Shown piece after piece: positions 25,093-33,755 of a DNA stretch of 42,975 nt; position 1 is the stretch's first letter; every line of letters begins with the position of its first letter. Origin of the DNA: Oscillatoriales cyanobacterium (GTDB lineage Bacteria > Cyanobacteriota > Cyanobacteriia > Cyanobacteriales > Microcoleaceae); the NCBI GenBank assembly GCA_004292745.1, contig RDXH01000080.1, forward strand, positions 1 through 42,975. The letters are read 5' to 3'. Position numbers and translations under genes: made by a program. The notes beneath the pieces are model-generated. The model was not told the DNA's origin. It worked only from the letters and a program-made list of their open reading frames with translations, and searched no databases.

Positions 25093-25563
25093 ATGATGTC
25101 CTCCGCTAAATTACTTAATTCGAGAATATTCAAAGGATTATCGCTGCTGTTGCCCCTCACTCTGGCAGGCGCGATAGCATCTCCCACCTATCCCCAAGCA
25201 ACGCCGCCCCGCACCCTCAGCGTGCGATCGGACATCCAAGAAGCAGACTCCAAAACCGGCATCGTGACAGCCCGTGGCAACGTCCAAATCAACTACCCAG
25301 CCCGCCAAATGCAAGCCACCGCAGCTCAAGCCCAATACTTCAGCCGCGAGCGCCGGATCATTCTCAGCGGAGACGTTTACGTCTTGCAGCAAGGGAACAG
25401 CCTCCGGGGCGAAACCGTGACATATCTAATCGACGAAGGGCGGTTTATTGCCCTACCAGACAAACCAGGGCAGGTAGAATCGGTCTATCTGGTTGCCCCA
25501 GAGCAAGATGCAGCCGCTCAAAATGCAGTCGGCTCCCCACGTCCCACCATTGCCCCGCGCTAA
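25093..25563 (+). CDS. lptA: LptA/OstA-like periplasmic LPS-transport protein (156 aa)
   Basis: Signal peptide at 1-34 (LSLLLPLTLAGAIASPTYP). The OstA/LptA domain is visible as repeating short beta strands: VRSDIQEADSKTGIVTARGN, VQINYPARQMQATAAQAQYF, RRIILSGDVYVLQQGNSLRG and ETVTYLIDEGRFIALP. The protein forms part of the beta-jellyroll bridge carrying LPS from the inner to the outer membrane. It is followed in the same direction by LptB- and LptF-like genes, which supports the call. Short but within range. Confidence 0.88.
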   Translation: MMSSAKLLNSRIFKGLSLLLPLTLAGAIASPTYPQATPPRTLSVRSDIQEADSKTGIVTARGNVQINYPARQMQATAAQAQYFSRERRIILSGDVYVLQQGNSLRGETVTYLIDEGRFIALPDKPGQVESVYLVAPEQDAAAQNAVGSPRPTIAPR

Positions 25564-25745
25564 AAACTGCTGGCAGCAAAATTTTGCGTGGGAGTTCTCC
25601 TACCCACCATTAAATTGACTGTTTCTCGAACAGGCCAGGCCCGATGGCCTGTTCAGCAGAATCATACAAAATCTCAGATCAACTTGAAATTCGATCGCCT
25701 TTGCCCGCCTACGGGAATTTAACTGGTAGAAATTGCTCGACGATA

Positions 25746-26474
25746 ATGAAAATTGTACTCGAAAATATTCACAAATCCTACGGAAAACGCAATATAGTCA
25801 GTCGCGTCAATCTTTCTGTAGCACAAGGAGAAATCGTCGGATTGCTCGGTCCCAACGGTGCTGGCAAAACCACCACCTTTTACATCGCTACGGGATTAGA
25901 AAAACCCAATCAAGGCAGCGTTTGGCTCAACGATTTAGACATCACTCAATTGCCGATGCACAAACGAGCACATTTGGGAATAGGATATCTGGCCCAAGAA
26001 GCCAGCATCTTTCGCAACATGACGGTGCGAGATAACATTTTGTTAGTCCTAGAACAAACTCAAGTGCCACGATGGGAATGGCGCGATCGCATAGATTTCC
26101 TGTTGCAAGAATTTCGCTTAGAAAAAATTGCATCCAGTTTAGGAATTCAAATTTCCGGCGGCGAAAGACGGCGGACTGAACTAGCGAGAGCTTTGGCTGC
26201 GGGGCGAGACGGACCGATGTTCCTATTTTTAGACGAACCCTTTGCAGGAGTAGATCCGATCGCCGTCAACGAAATTCAAAGTATTATTGCTAAATTGCGC
26301 GATCGGCAAATCGGCATCCTGATCACGGATCATAACGTGCGAGAAACCCTGGAAATTACCGATCGAGCCTACATCATGCGAGACGGCCAAATTTTAGCAT
26401 CCGGCGCAGAAGAAGAACTCTACGGGAACCCTTTAGTACGGCAATATTATTTAGGCGACAACTTCGTGCGATAA
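25746..26474 (+). CDS. lptB: LptB-type ABC ATPase of LPS export
   Basis: ATG 25746 gives MKIVLENIHKSYGKR, the standard start; the longer in-frame start at 25644 adds 34 atypical residues. Walker A GPNGAGKT (35-42), signature ISGGERRRTELARAL (about 136-150), Walker B FLFLDEPFAGVDP (about 158-170), and the LptB-type C-terminal end NPLVRQYYLGDNF. Powers LPS extraction from the inner membrane with LptF/G. Lies between lptA and the LptF/G permease gene. Confidence 0.93.
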   Translation: MKIVLENIHKSYGKRNIVSRVNLSVAQGEIVGLLGPNGAGKTTTFYIATGLEKPNQGSVWLNDLDITQLPMHKRAHLGIGYLAQEASIFRNMTVRDNILLVLEQTQVPRWEWRDRIDFLLQEFRLEKIASSLGIQISGGERRRTELARALAAGRDGPMFLFLDEPFAGVDPIAVNEIQSIIAKLRDRQIGILITDHNVRETLEITDRAYIMRDGQILASGAEEELYGNPLVRQYYLGDNFVR

Positions 26475-26541
26475 TCTCCTGAAGGAATTGAAGAGCAGGC
26501 AAAATTTAATAATAAGGAAGAATCTGCGATCGCGTGCAACT

Positions 26542-27708
26542 ATGAAAATAGCAATGTCCAAATCTTTCAATCCCCTCAACTGGCTGCCGAGAATTTCGGT
26601 AATGGACTGGTACATTGTCAAAGAACTAATGGGTCCATTTCTGTTTGGTGTCGGACTCTTTACATCCGTCGCCATCACCGTCGGTGCCTTATTTGAATTA
26701 GTACGCAGAGTCGCAGAATCAGGACTCCCCTACGGCGCAGCCCTGGAAATTTTCATGCTACAAATTCCCTATTTCGTAGTATTAGCTTTCCCCATGTCAA
26801 TGCTGTTAGCTACCTTAATGGCTTACAGCCGAATGTCGAGCGATAGCGAACTCGTAGCCCTACGCAGTTGTGGAGTTAGCGTCTACCGACTGGTAATCCC
26901 AGCAGTAATTTTAGGGTTAGTTGTCACAGCCCTTACCTTCCCCTTACAAGAATTAGTAGTACCGGCGGCCAACTACCGGGCTACATTGACTTTAGACAAA
27001 GCCCTGAAGCGAGAAACACCGCTATTTCAAAAAGGCAATATTATTTACACAGAATTTCGGACAACTGACAAAAGCGCCAATGAAACCCTAGCCCGCTTTT
27101 TTTATGCAGAAGAATTTGACGGGAAACGCATGAAAGGTTTAACAATTATCGATCGCTCCACCCCCGGCCTCAATCAAATAGTTTCTTCAGAATCAGCAAC
27201 CTGGAATCCCTCCGAAAACACCTGGGATTTTTTCAACGGCACCGCTTATATAGTAGCTCCTGATGGTTCTTACCGCAATATCGTCAGATTTGAACACCAA
27301 CAATTGAAACTACCCCGCACACCCTTAGATTTAGCCGCTAGAGCGCGGGATTTTAAGGAAATGAATATTGCACAGGCTTTAGAGCGATTGGAGCTAATTA
27401 AAAACAGTGGTGACGAGCAACAAATTCGCAAACTTAGGGTAAGAATTCAAGAGAAATATGCTTTTCCCTTTGTATCTATGGTGTTTGCGATTGTCGGAGC
27501 TGCTTTGGGCACTCAACCGCGCCGCTCTGGTAAAGGCACGAGTTTTGGTATTAGCGTAGTGGTGATTTTCACTTACTATGTATTTTCTTTCATCACCAGT
27601 TCTATGGGCGTGAAAGCTGTCTTGAGTCCCATCCTATCAGCTTGGCTGCCCATCGCCTTTGGCTTTGGCATCGGCGGAGTCTTGTTAGTACGAGCCGCCT
27701 CTAGGTAA
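26542..27708 (+). CDS. LptF/LptG family permease (YjgP/YjgQ)
   Basis: About 388 residues with the LptF/G layout: an N-terminal DWYIVKELMGPFLFGVGLFT helix, two more membrane helices up to about 125, a large periplasmic beta-jellyroll (about 130-290), and three C-terminal helices (FPFVSMVFAIVGAALGTQ; GISVVVIFTYYVFSFITSSM; LPIAFGFGIGGVLLVRAA). It forms the channel with LptB. Only one permease is visible, so it may serve both LptF and LptG positions, as has been suggested for cyanobacteria. The start is uncertain: ATG 26542 is used, and TTG 26488 with a nearby AAGGA is possible. Confidence 0.88.
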   Translation: MKIAMSKSFNPLNWLPRISVMDWYIVKELMGPFLFGVGLFTSVAITVGALFELVRRVAESGLPYGAALEIFMLQIPYFVVLAFPMSMLLATLMAYSRMSSDSELVALRSCGVSVYRLVIPAVILGLVVTALTFPLQELVVPAANYRATLTLDKALKRETPLFQKGNIIYTEFRTTDKSANETLARFFYAEEFDGKRMKGLTIIDRSTPGLNQIVSSESATWNPSENTWDFFNGTAYIVAPDGSYRNIVRFEHQQLKLPRTPLDLAARARDFKEMNIAQALERLELIKNSGDEQQIRKLRVRIQEKYAFPFVSMVFAIVGAALGTQPRRSGKGTSFGISVVVIFTYYVFSFITSSMGVKAVLSPILSAWLPIAFGFGIGGVLLVRAASR

Positions 27709-28058
27709 GGACATCGAGGCATTTGAGATTTGAAATTTGAATTTTTTTTGAATTAAAATCTGATATCAATTCCGGTTGTATCGTCAGGTGATTTAACCGC
27801 GAAGGCGCGAAGTACGCGAAGGAAGACAAGTCCCCATCTTCCATAAGTCCTCTGCCATAAAAAAGAAGGATTACCTATTGACTTTCGTTGATTTGGCATG
27901 ATATTATTAGATAATGGGAGTGGTGGCAAAAATAATTATTTTTGCCACCACTCCCATTATTAGATTGTACCTTATTAAACGGCAAGAGTCAAGCGTTTAA
28001 CCCTAAAAAAAAGGGCGTTTTTTTTATATTCAATCAAATAAAAAATTACATAAAAAAT
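27709..28058. other. Intergenic region between convergent genes with a perfect palindrome
   Basis: No gene recognised. It contains the 50-bp palindrome at 27911-27960 and a fragment ACCGCGAAGGCGCGAAGTAC (27799-27818) of a dispersed repeat family. AT-rich towards 28058. Confidence 0.5.
27911..27960. repeat. Perfect 50-bp palindrome
   Basis: 25-bp arms (left: ATAATGGGAGTGGTGGCAAA followed by AATAA) with an exact reverse complement and no loop. Lies between convergent genes. It can form a cruciform or, as RNA, a long hairpin with an A/U-rich tip. Candidate bidirectional terminator or MITE relic. Confidence 0.9.
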
Positions 28059-29414
28059 TTATGGGTTAGCAAAAGAATTGATTTCGCCTCCACCAAGATA
28101 GCGTCCTGGAATCTGTCGCTGTGGAGGAGAAGGCTGTGGTGGAATTGGTGGCAGGCCCTGATTTGTGTTTTGAGGAACAACTCCAAAATTAGACTGGGTG
28201 GGCGAGTTGGACTGACTCGGCTGAGCTGATTTAAATTGAGAATTGGCTGAATTTGGAGATAATTGAGGGTTAAGGATTTTGCTTTCGACCATCGCATTAG
28301 GAACAGCAGATTTTTCGACATTGGGAAGTAGCTGTATGGGGGAAGGTGTGGCGAGGGGAATTACAGAAGGTTGAGTTTTAGGTGTGAAATCGGAACCGGA
28401 TAAATTAGTTTGGTAGGGATTTTTTGGTGCCGCCACATTGACAGGCTGTATGGTAATTTCGGGCATAACTGGTACTGTGGAATTTAATCGACCCCAGGAT
28501 TCAGGTAAGGTTGTGGATGGGTTAGAAACTGACTGAGAGTCGTTAATAATATTTGTGGAAGCCGAAACCTGCGTAAGTGGAGTGGGAAAATTCACAGGAT
28601 TTGGTTTTGCTTGAGCTGTAGTCGTGGTTGGGAGCAAATTGTCGGGATTTGTAGGAGACAAAGTGGCGTTTAGTCGATCGGGCAATTTAGTTTCCTTGGC
28701 AGTTTTTTCTGTAGAATTTGCCATTACCAAAGTGTCGGCAGCGATGTATTTTTTCATAGCTGCTTGTAAGGGACTTAAAGGAAGAGAATTTTGGTTTTTG
28801 ATCCCAGAACTAGCACTACCGTTGGCCTGGGATAAAGTTGCTGTCTCCAAGGAGTCTCCCAGGGGAAGGTTGGAAGTTGTGGAAGCCTGCCCGCCGTCGA
28901 GAGAAGGACTCAAAGCTGATGTGGCGTTTGCATTGGGAAATCTGGATTTTGGCTGGTTATTTTGGGTGGCAGAAGCCACTGAATTTGCGATATTGGGGAG
29001 GGATAAAGATGTGTTGATTGCTGGCTGCTTAGAAACTAGAGATGGCGGAAATTTTTCGGCTCGTCTAGCGGTAATTTCATCGAATAAACCTTGGGTTTTG
29101 ACTATGGGTGAATTAAAAAAACCGAGTTCTGGATTAGAGCGATTGAATTGATTGACTAGCAGCGGTACGCTATCGATTTCAGCAGCAATTGCACTATCTT
29201 CAGCAGATAGCCCCGCGATGGCAGTAGGATTATTTGAAGTTGCTGAATCTTCGCCATCTATGCTCAAGCGTTCTGGATTTACCGATATCTCCCACATAAA
29301 CAAACCCCCGGCACAGAGCACTGCTAGCGGTGCCCAAACCGTAGGCTGCATCCAATGGCGAAACCGCGCTATCAGATAGCGGACAGATGTAGGGAATCGT
29401 TTAAAACTTGACAT
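28059..29414 (-). CDS. Membrane-anchored, disordered low-complexity protein of unknown function (451 aa)
   Basis: ATG 29414 is taken as the start (the longer frame begins with GTG at 29441). About residues 20-45 form a single membrane helix (WAPLAVLCAGGLFMWEISV), so the rest is probably periplasmic. Most of the chain (about 60-420) is Ser/Thr/Pro/Asn/Gln-rich with few hydrophobics and is likely disordered. Only the beginning (EDSAIAAEIDSVPLLVNQFN) and the extreme C-terminus (GRYLGGGEINSFANP) look constrained; I have seen similar ends in cyanobacterial proteins. Convergent to the LptF/G gene. No function assigned. Confidence 0.75.
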   Translation of the reverse strand: MSSFKRFPTSVRYLIARFRHWMQPTVWAPLAVLCAGGLFMWEISVNPERLSIDGEDSATSNNPTAIAGLSAEDSAIAAEIDSVPLLVNQFNRSNPELGFFNSPIVKTQGLFDEITARRAEKFPPSLVSKQPAINTSLSLPNIANSVASATQNNQPKSRFPNANATSALSPSLDGGQASTTSNLPLGDSLETATLSQANGSASSGIKNQNSLPLSPLQAAMKKYIAADTLVMANSTEKTAKETKLPDRLNATLSPTNPDNLLPTTTTAQAKPNPVNFPTPLTQVSASTNIINDSQSVSNPSTTLPESWGRLNSTVPVMPEITIQPVNVAAPKNPYQTNLSGSDFTPKTQPSVIPLATPSPIQLLPNVEKSAVPNAMVESKILNPQLSPNSANSQFKSAQPSQSNSPTQSNFGVVPQNTNQGLPPIPPQPSPPQRQIPGRYLGGGEINSFANP

Positions 29415-29547
29415 AGTTTTGCTTTGGTATTTAGCACACACTTAAAACAAGTTTGGGTAATTATATTATATCCTAAACTTGTACTATTTATAAAGAACTA
29501 TCACAACGCACTGATAATTGCTCAAATTGCGGATATACAACTGACTT

Positions 29548-29717
29548 TAATTGTTGCCGCCGCACAAATAGTTCTCCAACGAGGACTTGCAGCCGTAGGG
29601 TATACGGTCAAGATGCTTGCTGAGGGTAAATTCATGGGAATCCCTGCGAAGCAAGAATCCTCACGCCTTGATAGCCCGGGAGTGTCAAAAAATATGAATT
29701 TGTCTAAGGCAAGATGA
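29548..29717 (+). pseudogene. TnpB (IS200/IS605-type) C-terminal remnant
   Basis: The frame reads AAAQIVLQRGLAAVGYTVKM and KQESSRLDSPGVSKN, very like the end of cyanobacterial TnpB/OrfB proteins after the RuvC motif, where DVxAAxxVLQRGL-type helices precede the stop. The DNA at 29658-29693 (CAAGAATCCTCACGCC...GGGAGTGTCAA) also resembles an IS605-type right end. The rest of the gene is absent. Confidence 0.6.
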
Positions 29718-29884
29718 GAAAATAATTTATTGCCTAGTAAAAATCAACGGCTCATCAGGATGATAAAATTCGAGTGGGCACGGTGTCAATCCTGCCGGTG
29801 GGGTAGGCGATCGACAGACAAGGAAAAAAAGTGACAGCCAAGTTGGCAATTGCCGACTACTTAAGACAATTTGAGATTAAAAAG

Positions 29885-30613
29885 ATGACAAAAGTAGTAG
29901 AAGTATTAGCCAATCGGGAAGAATTAATAGCTCGATCGCTCTTGGTTGTGTGTTCCCAAATCCAAGCAGCCATAGCAGAACGAGGAATATGTACGATCGC
30001 CGCTGCCGGTGGAAGTACACCAGAACCACTTTATAAATTGCTGAGCGCTCAAGACTTGCCGTGGGATAAAATTCACGTTTTCTGGGGGGATGAACGCTAC
30101 GTACCTTCAGATCACCAGGATAGCAATCAAAAAATGGCACGTCTGGCATGGCTGGACAAAGTAAACATCCCCCCCAGTAACATTCACCCGATGCCGACAG
30201 GTAGTGGGGACCCGGCTGCCGATGCCCTGGCCTACCAAACTCAATTGCAAGACTTCTTCCAGGTATCGGAGGGGGAGTTTCCGGCGATCGACATAATTTT
30301 ATTAGGGATCGGAGACGACGCCCACACAGCCTCTCTATTTCCCCACACAGCAGCTTTACAAGTGCGCGATGCCCTAGTGACGGTGGGTAACAAGGACGGT
30401 CAACCGCGCATCACGTTTACAGTTCCCTTAATTAACCATGCTCGTTGTGTCATATTCATTGTTGCAGGTGCCAGCAAAAAACCAGCCCTAGCTCAAATTT
30501 TTGCCCCCGTAGCCGATGACTTGACTTATCCATCGAGACTGATTCAACCCAGTGGCGAACTCTTGTGGTTGCTAGATGCGGCGGCGGGGGAAGAGTTACA
30601 ATCCCTCGGTTAG
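29885..30613 (+). CDS. pgl: 6-Phosphogluconolactonase
   Basis: ATG 29885 gives 242 residues; an upstream in-frame GTG (29831) adds nothing conserved. Motifs AAAGGSTPEPLYKLL (about 36-50), FWGDERYVPSDHQDSN (about 65-80) and LGIGDDAHTASLFPHT (about 138-153) are the classic Pgl sites. Hydrolyses 6-phosphogluconolactone in the oxidative pentose phosphate pathway, which supplies NADPH in the dark. Preceded by a TnpB remnant and followed by about 300 bp without a gene. Confidence 0.95.
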   Translation: MTKVVEVLANREELIARSLLVVCSQIQAAIAERGICTIAAAGGSTPEPLYKLLSAQDLPWDKIHVFWGDERYVPSDHQDSNQKMARLAWLDKVNIPPSNIHPMPTGSGDPAADALAYQTQLQDFFQVSEGEFPAIDIILLGIGDDAHTASLFPHTAALQVRDALVTVGNKDGQPRITFTVPLINHARCVIFIVAGASKKPALAQIFAPVADDLTYPSRLIQPSGELLWLLDAAAGEELQSLG

Positions 30614-30909
30614 GTCTGAGGTGATAGCTGTGGGAGTGTGTAGATATAGTATTATAAAACTTCATTAAGATTATAATCATCGATCGACACTGGTGCTATT
30701 GAGGGTAACAGAAAGCCACAGCGATCAAGCCGTGGATTAGTTGATTAACTTAAAAAAGCCCGTCATCGCTCCCAGAACCGCCCAAGCCCAGTTGCTAGCA
30801 TTGGCAAAGCAATAGGAGAATGGTGGCGGTTAAAGTTAAAATTTGACCGTACACTAAACTATTTTTATGAGGCTGATTTGAAAATCTGGCCGATAGCAAG
30901 GAGAAATCG

Positions 30910-31704
30910 ATGATTGTCTGTCCCAATTGCAATCACCAAAACCCCGACGGAGCTAACCAGTGTGAGGCTTGCTACACGCCTTTACCCGTTACCGCCAGTT
31001 GCTCGAACTGCGGTGCTGCGGTTCAGACAGATGCAGCTTTTTGTGGTCAGTGTGGCTTTAATTTACGTCCAGGTTCCTCGGTTCCAGAAACAGAGGCAAC
31101 TTTAGTGCCATCGTCTGTGGGCCCGACAGTGGTATCGCCATTGATGCCAGATTTAGTGTCGCCGGAGCCGCTGATAGTACCGGAAACTGTGGTGACGGCA
31201 AATCCAGGACCTAACTTGGAAAAAACTCCCCTTAGCATTCCGCCTGCTGTTCCCGATGCGCCACCATTGCCCTCGGTTGCTGTGACAACGCAACCTGTGG
31301 CAACCTCGGTTAATACTACTCCTCCGGTTGCTGGCCAACCGACGACACCGGGTGTAGCGAAAACTCAACTGCAACAGCAGTCAGCGAGGCTGATACACGT
31401 CCAGACAAATACGCTGATGGAATTGCCTCACAATCTTTCTGTAATTCATATAGGCAAGCCCAATGACTTGGTACCGCCGGATATTGATGTTGCTGGATTT
31501 GCTAATTCTGAGATCGTCTCTAGGGTACACGCTAATCTCCGGGTTGAGGGAGATGCTTGTTATCTAGAGGATGTGGGTAGTTCCAACGGTACTTATGTCA
31601 ACAATACTCCCCTCCCGAAGGGAAATCGACACCGGTTGCGACCGGGAGATCGCATCTCTTTGGGTAAAGGAGACCTGGTTACGTTTTTATTTCAAGTTTC
31701 TTAG
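30910..31704 (+). CDS. Double zinc-ribbon + FHA protein (264 aa)
   Basis: AAGGAG precedes the start. Residues 4-49 form two zinc ribbons (CPNC and CEAC; CSNC and CGQC). Residues 55-155 are a Pro/Val/Thr-rich linker. The FHA domain spans about 165-262, with HIGKPND (Gly/Lys at the Arg position), SRVHANL and DVGSSNGTYVNN. FHA domains bind phosphothreonine, so this is a phospho-dependent adaptor, probably partnered by a Ser/Thr kinase elsewhere. First of three consecutive FHA genes. Confidence 0.9.
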   Translation: MIVCPNCNHQNPDGANQCEACYTPLPVTASCSNCGAAVQTDAAFCGQCGFNLRPGSSVPETEATLVPSSVGPTVVSPLMPDLVSPEPLIVPETVVTANPGPNLEKTPLSIPPAVPDAPPLPSVAVTTQPVATSVNTTPPVAGQPTTPGVAKTQLQQQSARLIHVQTNTLMELPHNLSVIHIGKPNDLVPPDIDVAGFANSEIVSRVHANLRVEGDACYLEDVGSSNGTYVNNTPLPKGNRHRLRPGDRISLGKGDLVTFLFQVS

Positions 31705-31786
31705 ATCGAGTTTGGATTGGGCGAAAGAAAGTCTAAAATCTAAAATCGCATCAAGAACCCATCTACCAAAACTCACTGCTGCCAAT

Positions 31787-32269
31787 GTGATTAAGCTGAC
31801 CTTGCTACATCCACTCCAGTCTATACCCGTCCGCAGTTGGACCTTTGAAGACGAAGAGGTCGTCTGCATTGGGCGATCGACAGAAAGCCACGTAGTTCTT
31901 TTCAGTGCGGTGGTTTCTCGTCGCCACATAGAATTGCGGCGTTCTGGAAAAAACTGGGAATTGATTAATTTAGGCACCAATGGCACTTACCTCGATGGTC
32001 AACCGATCGCGAGCATTCCCATTGTGGACGGTCTGATCGTTCACTTGGCTCGATCGGGGCCAAAAATTCAAATCAACTTTGTCCCCAATCAGCCCTCGGT
32101 CCAGGTCGAAAAAATTAGCATCAGTCCGAGGGATGCTAAGGCAATTTCTAATCCTTTAGAAGCGGCGCAAATCGTCACAATTCCAATTCCCCAAACAGAA
32201 ATTACCATTTCTAGGGAAGAGGATGATTTAACGGAGGGGGAGAATACTCGCGATTATACTGCTCAATAA
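31787..32269 (+). CDS. FHA-domain protein (160 aa)
   Basis: Start GTG 31787 is inferred by alignment with the next gene, whose protein also starts V/MI-LTLLHPIQS; longer in-frame starts overlap the preceding FHA gene. FHA core: VVCIGRSTESHV (about 24-35), SAVVSRRHIELRR and NLGTNGTYLDG. The C-terminal 60 residues are acidic and Thr/Ile-rich with possible phosphorylation sites (TIPIPQTEITISREEDDLTE). About 58% identical by eye to its downstream neighbour in the core, so they arose by duplication. Confidence 0.85.
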   Translation: MIKLTLLHPLQSIPVRSWTFEDEEVVCIGRSTESHVVLFSAVVSRRHIELRRSGKNWELINLGTNGTYLDGQPIASIPIVDGLIVHLARSGPKIQINFVPNQPSVQVEKISISPRDAKAISNPLEAAQIVTIPIPQTEITISREEDDLTEGENTRDYTAQ

Positions 32270-32417
32270 TATGAAGTCAGTGTACGATGGCCGATGGAAA
32301 TATCGAGCTGCTGTATACATGATTCGGAGGTGATTCCCAGAGTGGGACTCAAAGCCCAATACTTTGCTAAAAGCCTAGGAAGTGAATACTAATTATGCCT
32401 AAATTTCTGTAAGATCA

Positions 32418-32855
32418 GTGATTACCTTAACCCTACTTCATCCTATCCAATCAGTCCCAGTTCAAAGTTGGTCTTTTGAATCCGAATCAGTGGTTCGGAT
32501 CGGTCGATCGAACGACAATGATGTAATTATTTACAGCGCGGTTGTTTCTCGCCACCACGTCGAGTTGTGGAAGCATCCCTTTGGCTGGGAAATTATTAAT
32601 TTTGGCGCTAATGGCACTTACATCAATGACCAATCCATCGCTCAAGCTTTGGTGGTAGACGGGATGACGATTCGTTTGGGTCATTCTGGACCCTCTATCC
32701 GGATTCGGGTAGGTGGGACGAATTTGCCACCGCAGTCATCGCGCTCTGACAAAAAGGACAAAACTTCCACACAGAAGCAAACAGATTCTCCTTTCCGTCA
32801 CGGAATCATTGAGGACGATGAAGATGGTGCCTTGACTCAAATCGATCTTGATTAG
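32418..32855 (+). CDS. FHA-domain protein (145 aa)
   Basis: Starts with GTG at 32418. FHA core VVRIGRSNDNDV (about 24-35), SAVVSRHHVELWK and NFGANGTYINDQ carries the conserved Arg, Ser-x-x-His and Asn-Gly phosphothreonine-binding residues. The charged tail (RSDKKDKTSTQKQTDSP, then EDDEDGALTQIDLD) contains Thr-Gln-Ile that could itself be phosphorylated and bound by a sibling FHA domain. Third gene of the FHA set. Confidence 0.88.
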   Translation: MITLTLLHPIQSVPVQSWSFESESVVRIGRSNDNDVIIYSAVVSRHHVELWKHPFGWEIINFGANGTYINDQSIAQALVVDGMTIRLGHSGPSIRIRVGGTNLPPQSSRSDKKDKTSTQKQTDSPFRHGIIEDDEDGALTQIDLD

Positions 32856-32954
32856 ACATCTGGCAAAAAGCTGGTCTGGAACAGGCCAAAGAGCCTGTTC
32901 CAAAGGAATTATGGGAGATGTCTATCGACGCAGAATGATGTTTAGACTTGTTTA

Positions 32955-33533
32955 TTAACCTTCTAAAGATAAGATTGTGGGGCTATCGGTTAACAGGGCC
33001 TGAGTTTCGTTACCAGCCCACCTGCGGTAATCCAAAAGTAACTGGTACATCAATCGTTGTTTGACACTAAGCAGTACGCTCTTGAGCAAACCGTTGCCGG
33101 TTGCTTCCAAAATTGGTTTGGGAGTCAGCCACAAAGGTGGTGGTAGCTCTACTCGCACTTCCAAATCCGCTTTTCCGTTCAGATATGTTACCCCGCCACT
33201 TTGATGCGGTGACAACAGTCCTTTGAGATTGAGAGCAAAGCGATCGTTGATATAATCGACGCCTAGAATGTCACAGGCGACGGACTCCAAATTGATTGTG
33301 CCGTCGGAGAGCGCCCACACCCTCATGTCTACCGTGGGTTGAATGCTGAGCATCATAAATTGTAACGGCCGCATTTTGAGCCGAAAACATTCATCACTTA
33401 GCTGCTCAGTGCGACTGCGATCGACTAGAGCATTTACAAGTCGCTTGGGCTGACGCAGATAATGTTGAATGGGAACCCGTTCCTCTGGTACGGCGATCTC
33501 AACTGATTGGCAAGCATTAAACCGGATATACAT
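32955..33533 (-). CDS. DUF1997 family protein (192 aa)
   Basis: The whole length fits DUF1997: N-terminal IRFNACQSVEIAVPEERVPI, middle PLQFMMLSIQPTVDMRVW, DVRVELPPPLWL-like segment (LEVRVELPPPLWLTPKPI, about 123-140), and C-terminal GNGLLKSVLLSVKQRLMYQL. The family is found in cyanobacteria and plastids and has no established biochemical function that I can state. No signal peptide. Divergent from pheA. Confidence 0.8.
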   Translation of the reverse strand: MYIRFNACQSVEIAVPEERVPIQHYLRQPKRLVNALVDRSRTEQLSDECFRLKMRPLQFMMLSIQPTVDMRVWALSDGTINLESVACDILGVDYINDRFALNLKGLLSPHQSGGVTYLNGKADLEVRVELPPPLWLTPKPILEATGNGLLKSVLLSVKQRLMYQLLLDYRRWAGNETQALLTDSPTILSLEG

Positions 33534-33755
33534 GAGACGATATCAAATTAGAGGAGTCGTAACCATATCTTAATAAACTATAACCCTTTTCCAGTGACAT
33601 AAGTCACGCAGCGAGTAATGTCATCCGAGAAATAACGGAGAAAAGTTTCCCAGATACTGCGCTAATTTTCGGATTTTACTTGCTGCTGCCATCTAGAAGA
33701 AACACAGATTCCTGCCTGTCTGCTATGTAGCCACAATTAGGTAAAATTCCCTACT

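Noticed and set aside
28624-29151. Plus-strand 175-codon ORF
   Set aside because: Shadow of the low-complexity gene on the minus strand (28059-29414); no ribosome site or family features.
32955-33533. DUF1997 gene as part of the FHA cluster
   Set aside because: It lies on the opposite strand, convergent to the FHA genes, so it is not in their operon.
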